A stretch of DNA of 64,000 nucleotides, taken from positions 186,001 to 250,000 of the forward strand of contig NZ_JAAIXY010000014.1 in assembly GCF_010894455.1 (NCBI RefSeq). Direction: 5' to 3'. The notes beneath the pieces are model-generated. The model did no database searches and had not been told where the DNA came from. It saw only the letters and a list, made by a program, of their open reading frames with translations. The stretch's first letter is position 1, and the number at the start of each line of letters is the position of its first letter. A program made the translations under genes and the position numbers. Of this stretch, positions 27,080 to 35,179 are shown piece by piece. This DNA is from Myxococcus eversor. GTDB lineage: Bacteria; Myxococcota; Myxococcia; Myxococcales; Myxococcaceae.

Positions 27080-28735
27080 ATGACGCTGAGACCCATCGCA
27101 GAAGTGGGCGCCGAGCTGGGCCTGTCGCCCGACGACGTGCATCCCTGGGGAACGAATCGCGCCAAGGTGTCCCTCGGCGCGCTCGGCAAACAGGCGGGCC
27201 GCCAGGGCCGGCTCGTGCTCGTCTCCGCCATCAACCCCACGCCCCCGGGCGAGGGGAAGACCACCATGTCCGTGGCCCTGGCCATGGGGCTGCGTCGGCG
27301 CGGACGCCGGGCCGTGGCGGCGCTGCGCGAGCCGTCGCTCGGTCCCGTCTTCGGCGTGAAGGGCGGAGGCACCGGCGGCGGACAGGCCAGCCTGGAGCCC
27401 GCGGCGGACATCAACCTGCACTTCACCGGCGACCTGCACGCGATTACCAGCGCCAACAACCTGCTCGCCGCGCTGGTGGACAACGCCGTGTATTACGGCC
27501 AGCCGGTGGCCATCGACTCCACGCGCGTGCGGTGGCGGCGCGCGATGGACATGAATGACAGGTTCCTGCGCAACGTCATCATCGGCCTGGGTGGCAAGGC
27601 GCACGGCGTTCCGCGCGAGGCCGCGTTCGACATCACCGCCGCCAGCGAGGTGATGGCCATCCTCGCGCTGTCGGAGAACCTCAAGGATTTGGAGGAGCGG
27701 CTGGGCCGCGTCGTGGTGGGCCACTCGCCCGACGGCAAGCCCGTGCGCGCGCGCGACGTGGACGCGGCGGCGGCCATGGTGGCGGTGCTGAAGGACGCGC
27801 TGATGCCCAACCTGGTGCAGACTCGCGAGGGCGGCCCCGCGCTGGTGCACGCGGGCCCCTTCGGCAACATCGCCCACGGGTGCAGCTCCGTGGTGGGCAC
27901 GCGGATGGGCCTGGCCTACGCGGACGAGGTCGTCACGGAGGCGGGCTTCGGCTTCGACCTGGGCGCGGAGAAGTTCCTCGACATCAAATGCCGCGACACC
28001 GGCCTGTGGCCCCGAGGCGTCGTGCTGGTGGTGACGCTGCGCGCGCTGAAGTACCACGGCGGCGCCCCGCTCGCGCGCGTGGCCGAGCCGGACAGCGCCG
28101 CGCTGGCTCGCGGCTTCGCCCATCTGGAGAAACACCTGGAGTCGGTGAGCGCCTTCGGCCTGCCGGCCGTGCTGTGCGTCAACCGCTTCCCGCAGGACAC
28201 GGAGTCGGAGCTGGACGAGCTGCGCGCCTTCGGCAAGGAGCGCGGCGTGGAGATGGCGGTGTGCGAGGGCTTCACCCGCGGCGGCGAGGGCGCGCTGGAG
28301 CTGGCGGACCGGGTGCTCGCGATGCTGGACGCGACGGACGCGGCCCCGCCGACACCGCGCTTCCTCTACGACGTGAAGCAGTCCCCCGAGGAGAAGGTCC
28401 GCGCGATTGCCCGCACGGTGTACGGCGCGGAGGACGTGGCCTTCACGGCGTCGGCGCGCAAGGATTTGGAGATGGTGCGCGAGCTGGGCGGCTCCGAGCT
28501 GCCGGTGTGCATGGCGAAGACGCACCTGTCGCTGTCGGACGACCCGACGAAGCAGGGCCGGCCGCGCGGCTTCACGCTCACGGTGCGCGAGGTGCGCCTG
28601 TCCGCGGGCGCGGGCTTCATGGTGGCGCTCACGGGCGACATCCTCACCATGCCGGGCCTGCCTCGCGAGCCCGCCGCGAAGCGCATCACCGTCCACGACG
28701 ACGGCCGCATCACCGGGTTGATGCAGGGCGAGTAG
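27080..28735 (+). CDS. fhs: formate-tetrahydrofolate ligase
   Basis: 551 residues from ATG 27080, the usual family length; an upstream TTG at 27044 is not needed. The enzyme uses ATP to join formate and tetrahydrofolate into 10-formyl-THF in the cytosol. Seen: the ATP loop NPTPPGEGKTT near 55, EPSLGPVFGVKGGG, the DINLHFTGDLHAITSANNL signature near 115, FGNIAHGCSS near 260, and EKFLDIKCR. It lies 73 bp after the TauE gene in the same direction and may be read through from the sulfide operon. No metabolic link is evident. Confidence 0.96.
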   Translation: MTLRPIAEVGAELGLSPDDVHPWGTNRAKVSLGALGKQAGRQGRLVLVSAINPTPPGEGKTTMSVALAMGLRRRGRRAVAALREPSLGPVFGVKGGGTGGGQASLEPAADINLHFTGDLHAITSANNLLAALVDNAVYYGQPVAIDSTRVRWRRAMDMNDRFLRNVIIGLGGKAHGVPREAAFDITAASEVMAILALSENLKDLEERLGRVVVGHSPDGKPVRARDVDAAAAMVAVLKDALMPNLVQTREGGPALVHAGPFGNIAHGCSSVVGTRMGLAYADEVVTEAGFGFDLGAEKFLDIKCRDTGLWPRGVVLVVTLRALKYHGGAPLARVAEPDSAALARGFAHLEKHLESVSAFGLPAVLCVNRFPQDTESELDELRAFGKERGVEMAVCEGFTRGGEGALELADRVLAMLDATDAAPPTPRFLYDVKQSPEEKVRAIARTVYGAEDVAFTASARKDLEMVRELGGSELPVCMAKTHLSLSDDPTKQGRPRGFTLTVREVRLSAGAGFMVALTGDILTMPGLPREPAAKRITVHDDGRITGLMQGE

Positions 28736-28762
28736 CCGTCGCCTGGGACATCCACGAGCACG

Positions 28763-28785
28763 GGCGGCCCGGACGTCGGGCCGCC
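28763..28785. terminator. bidirectional terminator hairpin
   Basis: Perfect 9-bp stem GGCGGCCCG/CGGGCCGCC with a 5-base loop, midway in the 64-bp gap between the convergent stops of fhs and the chemoreceptor gene. Confidence 0.7.
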
Positions 28786-28799
28786 ACTCGCGCTCGGAC

Positions 28800-29960
28800 T
28801 CAGACGCGGAACGACGTGGACAAGTCCTGGAGGCGGCCGAGCGTGGCGTTGATTTGAGTCACCGCCTCCTCCGCCGTCATGGTGGAGGTGACGACGTCCG
28901 CCATCATCGAGGAGAGCTGCGTCATCACCTCGGTCATCTGGGCGATTCCCGCGTTCTGCTGGGTGACGGAGGCGACAATCTGGCGCGCGGCCTGACTGCT
29001 CTCCTGCACCACCGTGGTGATTTCCTTCAGCGAGCTGGCCGAGGACAGCACCTGCTCGATGTTCTCCTCCATCTTCTCGCTGTCGCCCTCGGCGATGGAC
29101 GTCGTCTGGCGGATGGCCTGGTTGATTTCGAGGAGAATCTTGCCGATGCGCTGCGTGCTCTGGAGCGACTGGCCGCTGAGCGCGCGCATCTCCCGCGCCA
29201 CCACCGCGAAGCCTCGGCCCTCTTCACCCGCGCGCGCGGCTTCAATCGCCGCGTTGAGCGCCAGCACGTTGGACTGGTCCGCCAAATCCTTCACGCTGCT
29301 GATGATTTCGCCGGCGTGCACGGCCTGGTCGCTCAGGTGCGCGATGCTGCCCACCAGCGTGCCCACCCGCTGACGAATCTGCTGCATGCCCTCCGCGCTC
29401 TGCTCAATCGACCGCTGGCCCGAGGAGCTGAACGCATCCGCCTGCGCCGCCACCTTCAGCACCATCTCCGCGCGGCTGGCCGCCATGCTGGAGGTCTGCG
29501 CGATTTCGGCGATGGTGGTGCTCGCCTCGGTGAGGCTGCGGGACTGGTTGGTGAGGAAGGTCACCTGGTCCTGGCTCGCCTGCGTCAGCCGCGTCGCCGC
29601 CGAGGACAGCTCCGTCACCACGGATTGCAGCGTCGCCGGCACCTCGCGCAGCCGGTTGACCATGACCTGGAGACTGCGGCCCAGGTCCCCGATTTCGTCC
29701 TGTCCGGCCGTGTCGATGGGTTGGGTCAAATCCCCCTCGTGGGCGATTCGCTGCGCCACCGCCGTCAGCCGCGCCATGGGCTCCGCCACCTCGCGGTGCA
29801 GCCAGATGGACAGCGCCACCATCAACCCCAGGCACACCAGACACAGCGCCCCCACCAGCCACGAGGCCCCGCCCCCCAGCACCACCGTGAAGATGACCGC
29901 CAGGAACACCGCGGCGACGGCTGGAGACAGCATCACTTTCTGCTTCAGCTTCAATCGCAC
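28800..29960 (-). CDS. methyl-accepting chemotaxis protein without periplasmic sensor domain
   Basis: 386 residues. Two adjacent membrane spans (about 12-30 and 33-50) are separated by only a few residues, so there is no periplasmic ligand-binding domain. A HAMP domain (~50-105, HREVAEPMARLTAVAQRIAHEGDLTQPI) leads into the signalling helices. The conserved hairpin tip is visible as SNVLALNAAIEAARAGEEGRGFAVVA near 235-260, which contacts CheA/CheW. No C-terminal CheR-docking pentapeptide is present. It probably senses membrane or cytoplasmic cues, or works in a Frz/Dif-like array. No che genes are adjacent. Confidence 0.93.
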   Translation of the reverse strand: MRLKLKQKVMLSPAVAAVFLAVIFTVVLGGGASWLVGALCLVCLGLMVALSIWLHREVAEPMARLTAVAQRIAHEGDLTQPIDTAGQDEIGDLGRSLQVMVNRLREVPATLQSVVTELSSAATRLTQASQDQVTFLTNQSRSLTEASTTIAEIAQTSSMAASRAEMVLKVAAQADAFSSSGQRSIEQSAEGMQQIRQRVGTLVGSIAHLSDQAVHAGEIISSVKDLADQSNVLALNAAIEAARAGEEGRGFAVVAREMRALSGQSLQSTQRIGKILLEINQAIRQTTSIAEGDSEKMEENIEQVLSSASSLKEITTVVQESSQAARQIVASVTQQNAGIAQMTEVMTQLSSMMADVVTSTMTAEEAVTQINATLGRLQDLSTSFRV

Positions 29961-30148
29961 CGAGCCCCCTCCCTCTCAGCGACCCTCGAGAGCGTGCTGT
30001 GCCAGCTCATGTCGCCATCCTTCCGTGGGGCCCCGTGGACCCCCTGAAGTTCGGACGGACCGGTGATCCGCCGAAGCGCAGGATAGCCAACTGAACACTG
30101 GCTGCTAAGCCACCCCCAAAAGGTCATCCCACAGTGTCAGCCGAGGAG

Positions 30149-30190
30149 TTTCCACCAGTCTGGGTGGAAAAAGACACCACCCTTGGGTGG
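30149..30190 (-). terminator. double hairpin terminator of the NADP-binding reductase gene
   Basis: Immediately after the leftward stop (30192) the transcript folds CCACCC-AA-GGGTGG (30177-30190) followed by TGTCTTTTT. A second perfect 8-bp stem TTTCCACC/GGTGGAAA with a 6-base loop (30149-30170) is adjacent. The T-run makes this a classical intrinsic terminator, rare among the hairpins of this window. Confidence 0.75.
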
Positions 30191-30191
30191 A

Positions 30192-31268
30192 TCAACCCAG
30201 GGTGTCCAGGCGTCGGCAGCCGTCGATGCGGAGGACGAAGTCGGCGCCGAAGGCACCGGCGGGGGTGAGGGCGCCCGGAGAGGGCTGGGCGAGCAGCTCC
30301 TCCACGGCGTGGAGCCCGGCGCGGGCGGTGAAGAGGTAGCCCTCTGGAACTTCCAGCCAGGCCTGGGCGGAGCGGCCGTCGGGGGCGCGGGCCTGGGCAT
30401 AGACCTGGGAGCGGGTGGACAGGCGCATGTCGGCGGTGGGGCCCTTCACGCGGGACTCGACGAGCTTCATCAGGCCGTCGCGCACGGGACGGACCTTCAG
30501 GAGCTGGCGGAGGGCGGGGTAGGTCCACCGCAGGGCGCGGGCGGAGGACGAGGGGAAGGCCATGTAGGTGGTGATGTTGGGGATGCCGGTGGTGCGGAAG
30601 GCGGTGGAGAGGTCGCCCCAGGGGATGGGCATCACGGTGCGCTCGCGGTCGATGAAGCGCTGGGAGCGGGCGCCCTGTCCCATGGGGTAGGGCTGGAGGA
30701 CGCCGTCGCGGCGGACCTTGCCGCCCTCGGGGAGCTGGAGGAGCGCGGACTTGGTGGTGCCGGCGCTGGCCTGGGAGCCGGCGGCGATGGCGATGTCCAG
30801 CTCGGTGGCGCCGGGGACCTGGTCGGCGACGTAGCGGGCGAGGCAGTCGGTGGGGACGACGTCGAAGCCGACGCCGGACATGAGCGAGACGCCGCGCTCC
30901 CTGGCTTCGGCGTCATGGCGGAAGGAGCCCTCGAAGACGGGAATCTCGCCGGTGATGTCCAGGTAGTGGGTGCGGGAGGCGAGACAGGCCTGGCGCATGG
31001 GTTCGCTGGTGTGGACGAAGGGCCCGGCGGCGTGGAGCACCAGGGGCAGGCCCTCCATGGCGGCGGCGAGCTGGCGGGCGTCATCCAGTGCGGCGGGACG
31101 GACCTCCAGGCCGAGCGCGTCGGCGAGGGGTGCCAGCTTCTCGCGAGAGCGGCCGGACAGCACGGGGCGGTGGCCACGACGCACGGCCTCCTCGGCGATG
31201 AGGCGGCCGGTGTAGCCAGAGGCGCCATACAGCAACCAGCGGGGAGTCGAGCTCGAAGTCGTCGTCAC
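30192..31268 (-). CDS. saccharopine-dehydrogenase-like NAD(P)-binding oxidoreductase (trans-acting enoyl reductase type)
   Basis: 358 residues. The N-terminus is a Rossmann fold (WLLYGASGYTGRLIAEEAVRRGHRPVLSGRS, GxxGxxG near 15). HAAGPFVHTSEPMRQACL and THYLDITGE follow, as in the family that includes mycobacterial trans-acting enoyl reductases and saccharopine reductases. The C-terminal half is the substrate domain. The reaction here is unknown; reduction of a lipid or polyketide intermediate is possible. It is transcribed alone, with the terminator hairpins right after the stop. Confidence 0.8.
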   Translation of the reverse strand: MTTTSSSTPRWLLYGASGYTGRLIAEEAVRRGHRPVLSGRSREKLAPLADALGLEVRPAALDDARQLAAAMEGLPLVLHAAGPFVHTSEPMRQACLASRTHYLDITGEIPVFEGSFRHDAEARERGVSLMSGVGFDVVPTDCLARYVADQVPGATELDIAIAAGSQASAGTTKSALLQLPEGGKVRRDGVLQPYPMGQGARSQRFIDRERTVMPIPWGDLSTAFRTTGIPNITTYMAFPSSSARALRWTYPALRQLLKVRPVRDGLMKLVESRVKGPTADMRLSTRSQVYAQARAPDGRSAQAWLEVPEGYLFTARAGLHAVEELLAQPSPGALTPAGAFGADFVLRIDGCRRLDTLG

Positions 31269-31372
31269 GGCCGGCGACGCTAGCAGGCGCGCCGGGCGCG
31301 GGCCGGCGTCTCAGTGGGCCCGCTCTGCTATCTGTCAACGGCTTCAACACTTCCCCTCTCCACACCGGAGGC

Positions 31373-31835
31373 ATGATGCGGCGGCTTTGCTGGGCCCTCT
31401 TGCTGGGAACGGGGGTCGGCCTCTTTGGATGCGCGACCCCGAACCCCTTGGTTCGGGTTTCTCGCCGCGCGGACGGACTCCTCGTCGTGCAGGGCCCCGC
31501 CGCCGGACCCTTCGAAACGAAGGAGGAGCTGGCCCAGAACGCCTGTGAGCTGGTGACGGCCCAGCCAGGCGCCACCGCGGGCCAACTCGGCGTGGAGTAT
31601 TGCGTGCTCTGGTACTACGCGAGGGACGCGCGGCAGTACTTCATCAGCTACCTGTCGGGTGTCGGGGGAAACCGGGCGAGCGGCAAGAAGTACTGCGAGG
31701 TGCCGAGAGCCCGCGATGCGTCGCATCCGGGAGGCGTGTTTCTCCTCGGGCCCGGCCATGGCCATCCACATAGGTAGAGTCGAGGGGAACTGGGGTGACC
31801 TCAAGATGTTCGAAGGGCAGGACTGGCTGCCATGA
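31373..31835 (+). pseudogene. lipoprotein gene with apparent frameshift at a GHGHPH motif
   Basis: The first frame runs from ATG 31373 (or 31376, better spaced from GGAGG) with signal MMRRLCWALLLGTGVGLFGC and reaches LLGPGHGHPHR before TAG at 31775. In another frame, directly after the HPH, the DNA encodes GRVEGNWGDLKMFEGQDWLP and then stops at TGA 31833-31835. That stop overlaps the ATG of the next gene as ATGA. The second segment has native-looking codon use, so one extra base (or two missing) near 31770 probably splits a single gene of ~153 residues. The H-x-H-P region and spacing resemble JAB/DUF4329-like metal sites, a tentative comparison. It could be a true mutation or a sequencing error. 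Confidence 0.65.
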
Positions 31836-32272
31836 CGCGGAAAGCATCCATGCGACGAACCCTGCTCGCGGTCGCCTCTCTCGGAGCCCTCAGCGGCTGC
31901 TCCTTCTTCGGCTACTACAAGCATGAGAAGGCGCGATGGGCTCCGCCGGAGCAGGCCCGGAACATCGACTTCCCTGATTCCTTCGAGACGGGTGTCCATC
32001 TGACGGGGCCCATGGCGTCGGCGATGGAAGTGGCCATGAGCGACTTCCTGCCTCCTGGAGGCAAGCTCAAGGGTCACCGCACCGACCCACGTCTGGATGA
32101 GTGCCTGTCGCGGCGAAGCACCTACGAGACCTTCATCCACCAGGCTCGCGACGACCTCTACTTCGTCCGGTTTTCACCGGTCCTGAGCCGCTGCGGCCTG
32201 GATGTGCCCATCCTGGACGGCGGCGCGGTCTACGCCGTCGACGGCCAGGGCCAGATTCTCGACGTCCACTGA
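31832..32272 (+). CDS. small lipoprotein, unknown function
   Basis: 146 residues from ATG 31832 (or 140 from ATG 31850). Signal MRRTLLAVASLGALSGC ends in lipobox LSGC. The mature domain contains FSPVLSRCGLDVPILDGGAVYAVD and two further cysteines (DECLSRRS). It overlaps the repaired frame of the upstream lipoprotein gene as ATGA, so the two are likely translated as a coupled pair. Such pairs of small lipoproteins are frequent in myxobacterial genomes. No function is assigned. Confidence 0.75.
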   Translation: MTRKASMRRTLLAVASLGALSGCSFFGYYKHEKARWAPPEQARNIDFPDSFETGVHLTGPMASAMEVAMSDFLPPGGKLKGHRTDPRLDECLSRRSTYETFIHQARDDLYFVRFSPVLSRCGLDVPILDGGAVYAVDGQGQILDVH

Positions 32273-32308
32273 GTCCGCGTCAGCGGCCTTCCTCCGGCCA
32301 CCCCACCC

Positions 32309-32803
32309 TCACCGGGCCAGGGCGACTTCGGACCGGTGATTCACGTGCGCGTCCTCGACGCACACAAGCAGCGCGCGCAGGGCCGATGGAGACGGCGCCG
32401 TCAGCAGCGCCTCGCGCAGCCGGGCGTTGCGCAACAGCGCGCCGATGCGCGCCAGCACGCTCAGGTGCAGCCCCGCCGTGTCCGGCGGCGACACCATGCC
32501 CACGAAGATGCGCCCTCGCTCACCATCGGGCTGGCCGAAGTCCACGCCCTGGGGATGGATTCCCACGCAGGTGACGATGCGCGGCACGCCGACGAGCCGA
32601 CAGTGCGGCACCGCCACGCCCCCCACCATCGCCGTCGAGCCCAGTTGCTCGCGCGCCAGCAGATGCGACGCCAGCTCCTTGGGGGACACCCGCGCCCGGG
32701 CCGACATCAGCCCCGCCAGCTCATTCACCACCCCCACCCGCTCGCGCGCCTCCAACGTCAGGCGGACAGCTTCAACCTCCAGGAAATCAGTCCACCGCAG
32801 CAT
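32309..32803 (-). CDS. PtsN-like phosphotransferase system EIIA protein (copy 1)
   Basis: 164 residues with GAGGAGGTGAGCC before ATG 32803. The EIIA-Ntr/mannitol fold is recognisable: an N-terminal helix pair (LTLEARERVGVVNELAGLMSA), then LLAREQLGSTAMVGGVAVPHCR, with the phosphorylatable histidine in VPH near residue 67, and FVGMVSPPDTAGLHLSVLARIGALL. EIIA-Ntr proteins are regulators at the end of a phosphorelay, not sugar transporters. A close paralog of the same length lies immediately upstream (33122-33616). No EI or HPr gene is nearby. Confidence 0.88.
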   Translation of the reverse strand: MLRWTDFLEVEAVRLTLEARERVGVVNELAGLMSARARVSPKELASHLLAREQLGSTAMVGGVAVPHCRLVGVPRIVTCVGIHPQGVDFGQPDGERGRIFVGMVSPPDTAGLHLSVLARIGALLRNARLREALLTAPSPSALRALLVCVEDAHVNHRSEVALAR

Positions 32804-33121
32804 GGCTCACCTCCTCGGGCGCACCGCCACCTCCCGAGTCGGCGCAGAGATGTGTCCACCACCGCGATTCCGCATCCCTCTCCTGTCTTTCTTCGAGCCC
32901 ACTACACACTTCTCTCTGGTTATTCGGGGTCAGTCGCTTCGACCCCGCCCCGCTCGCTTTTTCTCAACCTCGTCGAAGGCACTCCACCTCTCACCGCGTC
33001 ATCGAGTGAGGACCGCGAGCGCACCGGGAATCGCGGCCCGCTCCACACGCCTCGCCAACCTCGGACCCGCTCGGGCCCATGTCCGCGCGAGACATCCGCC
33101 TTGCCCTCCAGGGCAGCCCCC
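32804..33121. other. 318-bp gap between the two ptsN-like genes
   Basis: Somewhat richer in C/T on the plus strand than its neighbours. It should hold the promoter of copy 1. I see no convincing -35/-10, -24/-12, hairpin or small open frame. Confidence 0.3.
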
Positions 33122-33616
33122 TCACCGGGCGTGAGCGGGCTCGTTGGGAAGCGGCAGGTGCGCCTCCTCGGCGCTGACGAGCAGCGCGCGAATCGCCCCG
33201 GCGGAGGGCGCGGCCAGCAGCTCCGCCCTCAGCCGCGCATCGCTCAGCAGCGTCGCGATGCGGGAGAGCACGTTGAGGTGCAGCCCGGCCGTGTCCGGCG
33301 GCGACACCAGCCCCACGAAGATTCGCACCAGCCCGTCCTCGGGCGCGCCGAACGCCAGCCCGCTCCGGTGGATGCCCAGGCAGGTGACGATGCGCCCGGC
33401 GCGCGCATGGCGACAGTGCGGCACCGCGACGCCTCCCTCCATCGCCGTCGCGCCGAGCTGCTCGCGCGCCAGCAGGTGCACCGCCAGCTCCCGCTGGGGA
33501 ACCCCCGCCCGGGCCGACATCAACCCCGCCAGCTCATGCAGCACCTCCACCCGGTCTCTCGCGTGCAGCGACAGGCGGATGGCCTCCACGTCCAGGAACT
33601 CGGTCCACCGCAACAT
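33122..33616 (-). CDS. PtsN-like phosphotransferase system EIIA protein (copy 2)
   Basis: 164 residues from ATG 33616 (GGGAGGAAGGC upstream); the frame is open to 33658 but without a better start. It is clearly paralogous to the 32309-32803 protein: MLRWTEFLDVEAIRLSLHARDRVEVLHELAGLMSARAGV against MLRWTDFLEVEAVRLTLEARERVGVVNELAGLMSARARV. It keeps the active VAVPHCR histidine and the SPPDTAGLHLNVL region. The pair arose by local duplication. The phospho-site is intact in both, so both may be active, perhaps on different partners. Confidence 0.88.
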   Translation of the reverse strand: MLRWTEFLDVEAIRLSLHARDRVEVLHELAGLMSARAGVPQRELAVHLLAREQLGATAMEGGVAVPHCRHARAGRIVTCLGIHRSGLAFGAPEDGLVRIFVGLVSPPDTAGLHLNVLSRIATLLSDARLRAELLAAPSAGAIRALLVSAEEAHLPLPNEPAHAR

Positions 33617-33696
33617 GCCTTCCTCCCAGGGCGGGCACCACACCGCCCGCAACGCCACTCACTCGCGGGGCACCGGCGCGAAGCCCGCCGCGGCCC

Positions 33697-34053
33697 TCAC
33701 CCCATCGCCGCCACACGCTCGCGCCCCGACAGGACGATGCATGCGGCCAGCACGCGCGCCGTGAAGGCATCCCGCTCGTCGTCGTCGAAGGCCCGCGCGA
33801 GCTGCTCGGGGTCGTCATCCAGGAACAGCGTGGAGCCCAGCCGGTCATACACATGCTCCAGCACGCCCCTGCAGCACGAGCACCGCCGAGCGCCATCCAA
33901 GGCATGTTCAGCACGCGCCCGGGCCTCGACCAGCCGCTCCACGCCCAGCAGCCGCACCGCCTTGAGCGGCGCCTCACCAGGCGACGGACCGACCTCCCCG
34001 GCGGCCAGCGCGTGGAACAACGGCAGTGACATCACGAAGCGGGGCAGCCACAT
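33697..34053 (-). CDS. small protein with CSCC motif, unknown
   Basis: 118 residues from ATG 34053, which has GGAGG 5 bases upstream; the longer open frame to 34443 crosses a divergent promoter region and is not supported. The protein is mainly helical, with RRCSCCRGVLEHVYDR in the middle (a possible metal or redox site) followed by an acidic stretch FLDDDPEQLARAFDDDERD. It reads in the same direction as the ptsN-like pair, 80 bp upstream of copy 2, so it may be the first gene of that unit. No family recognised. Confidence 0.6.
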   Translation of the reverse strand: MWLPRFVMSLPLFHALAAGEVGPSPGEAPLKAVRLLGVERLVEARARAEHALDGARRCSCCRGVLEHVYDRLGSTLFLDDDPEQLARAFDDDERDAFTARVLAACIVLSGRERVAAMG

Positions 34054-34282
34054 GGGTCCTCCGTGCCGGGCCCTCATGACCCGCCGCACGCGCCCTCCCA
34101 TCGCATCCGCCGTGCCACCTCCGCCCCGCGCCAGGGGCTCGGAATCCCGAGCCTTTTCCCCAGCGGCCTCCAACGGCACCGTGCAGACCGCAACCCGAAG
34201 CCCCGCGCGGCCCGGCACATCGCGAGGTCTCCTCCGTGCCCGCTCGCCTGCCCGCCCATCCGCTGTGGCATCCTGCGCGCCC

Positions 34283-35179
34283 ATGAAGCCCCTCCACTCC
34301 GCCCTCCTCCTCTGCGCGCTCGTCTGCGCCTGCGACGACGACTCCGTCCCGAACACTCCGGACTCGGGCACCCAGGTCGACCGAGGCCCCCGCGCGATTC
34401 CCCTCGAAGGCGACCCCAACGGCCTGTTCTGGGACGCCACCACGCAGACGCTCTACATCGCCGACGACCAGAACCACCGGCTCCTCAAGTACCGCGATGG
34501 AGAAGGCGTCTCGGTGGCGGCCGCGCTGCCGGACGCGCCCGCCAACAGCCCCAACCTGGGCGAAGTGGTGCGCATGCAGGACGGCACCCTCGTCACCGTG
34601 CGCTTCGGCTTCGGCAACGCGGGCGCGGTGCTGTTCGTGCGTCCGGACGGCACCCCGGGCACCGTGCCGGGGCTCCCCATCAACCGCCGTCGCATCGGCC
34701 TCACGGTGACGAAGGACGGCCGGCTGCTCGACAGCTACTTCGTGCGCAACAACAACGTGAACGTGGGCTCGGTGGCGCACGTCACCCTGGAGGGCACCGA
34801 GACGGAGCTGGTGGGCGCGCTCCAGAAGCCCGTGGGCGTGCTGGCGGTGGAGGACTCGCTCTACATCTCCGACCAGGTGGCCGGGAAGGTGTACCGCTCC
34901 CCGCTGTCCAACCCCTCGGAGCTCACGACGCTCGCCACCATTCCGGAGCCGGACCTGCTGGCCCTGGGGCCCGGCGGCGCGCTGCTCACCGGCACGCGGC
35001 AGGGCACGGTGCTGCGCATCTCCACCACCGACGGCGCGACGTCCGCGCTGGCCACGGGCTACCAGCAGGTGCGCGGGCTCGCCTACGACGCCGTCAACCG
35101 CCGCATCTTCGCCGCGGACCACGACGACGACGAGACGAACGGCACCACGCACTTCCTCCAAATCATCCCGGTCGACTGA
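34283..35179 (+). CDS. SMP-30/NHL-like beta-propeller lipoprotein
   Basis: 298 residues, signal MKPLHSALLLCALVCAC (lipobox VCAC). The mature part has propeller blades with NGLFWDATTQTLYIADDQNHRLLKYRDG, LTVTKDGRLLDSYF and GLAYDAVNRRIFAADHDDDE, typical of SMP-30/gluconolactonase/NHL proteins. The catalytic metal residues cannot be assigned with confidence. It overlaps the following porin gene by one base (TGATG), so an outer-membrane porin and an envelope-bound propeller protein are made together, plausibly for uptake or sensing of one small molecule. Confidence 0.8.
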   Translation: MKPLHSALLLCALVCACDDDSVPNTPDSGTQVDRGPRAIPLEGDPNGLFWDATTQTLYIADDQNHRLLKYRDGEGVSVAAALPDAPANSPNLGEVVRMQDGTLVTVRFGFGNAGAVLFVRPDGTPGTVPGLPINRRRIGLTVTKDGRLLDSYFVRNNNVNVGSVAHVTLEGTETELVGALQKPVGVLAVEDSLYISDQVAGKVYRSPLSNPSELTTLATIPEPDLLALGPGGALLTGTRQGTVLRISTTDGATSALATGYQQVRGLAYDAVNRRIFAADHDDDETNGTTHFLQIIPVD

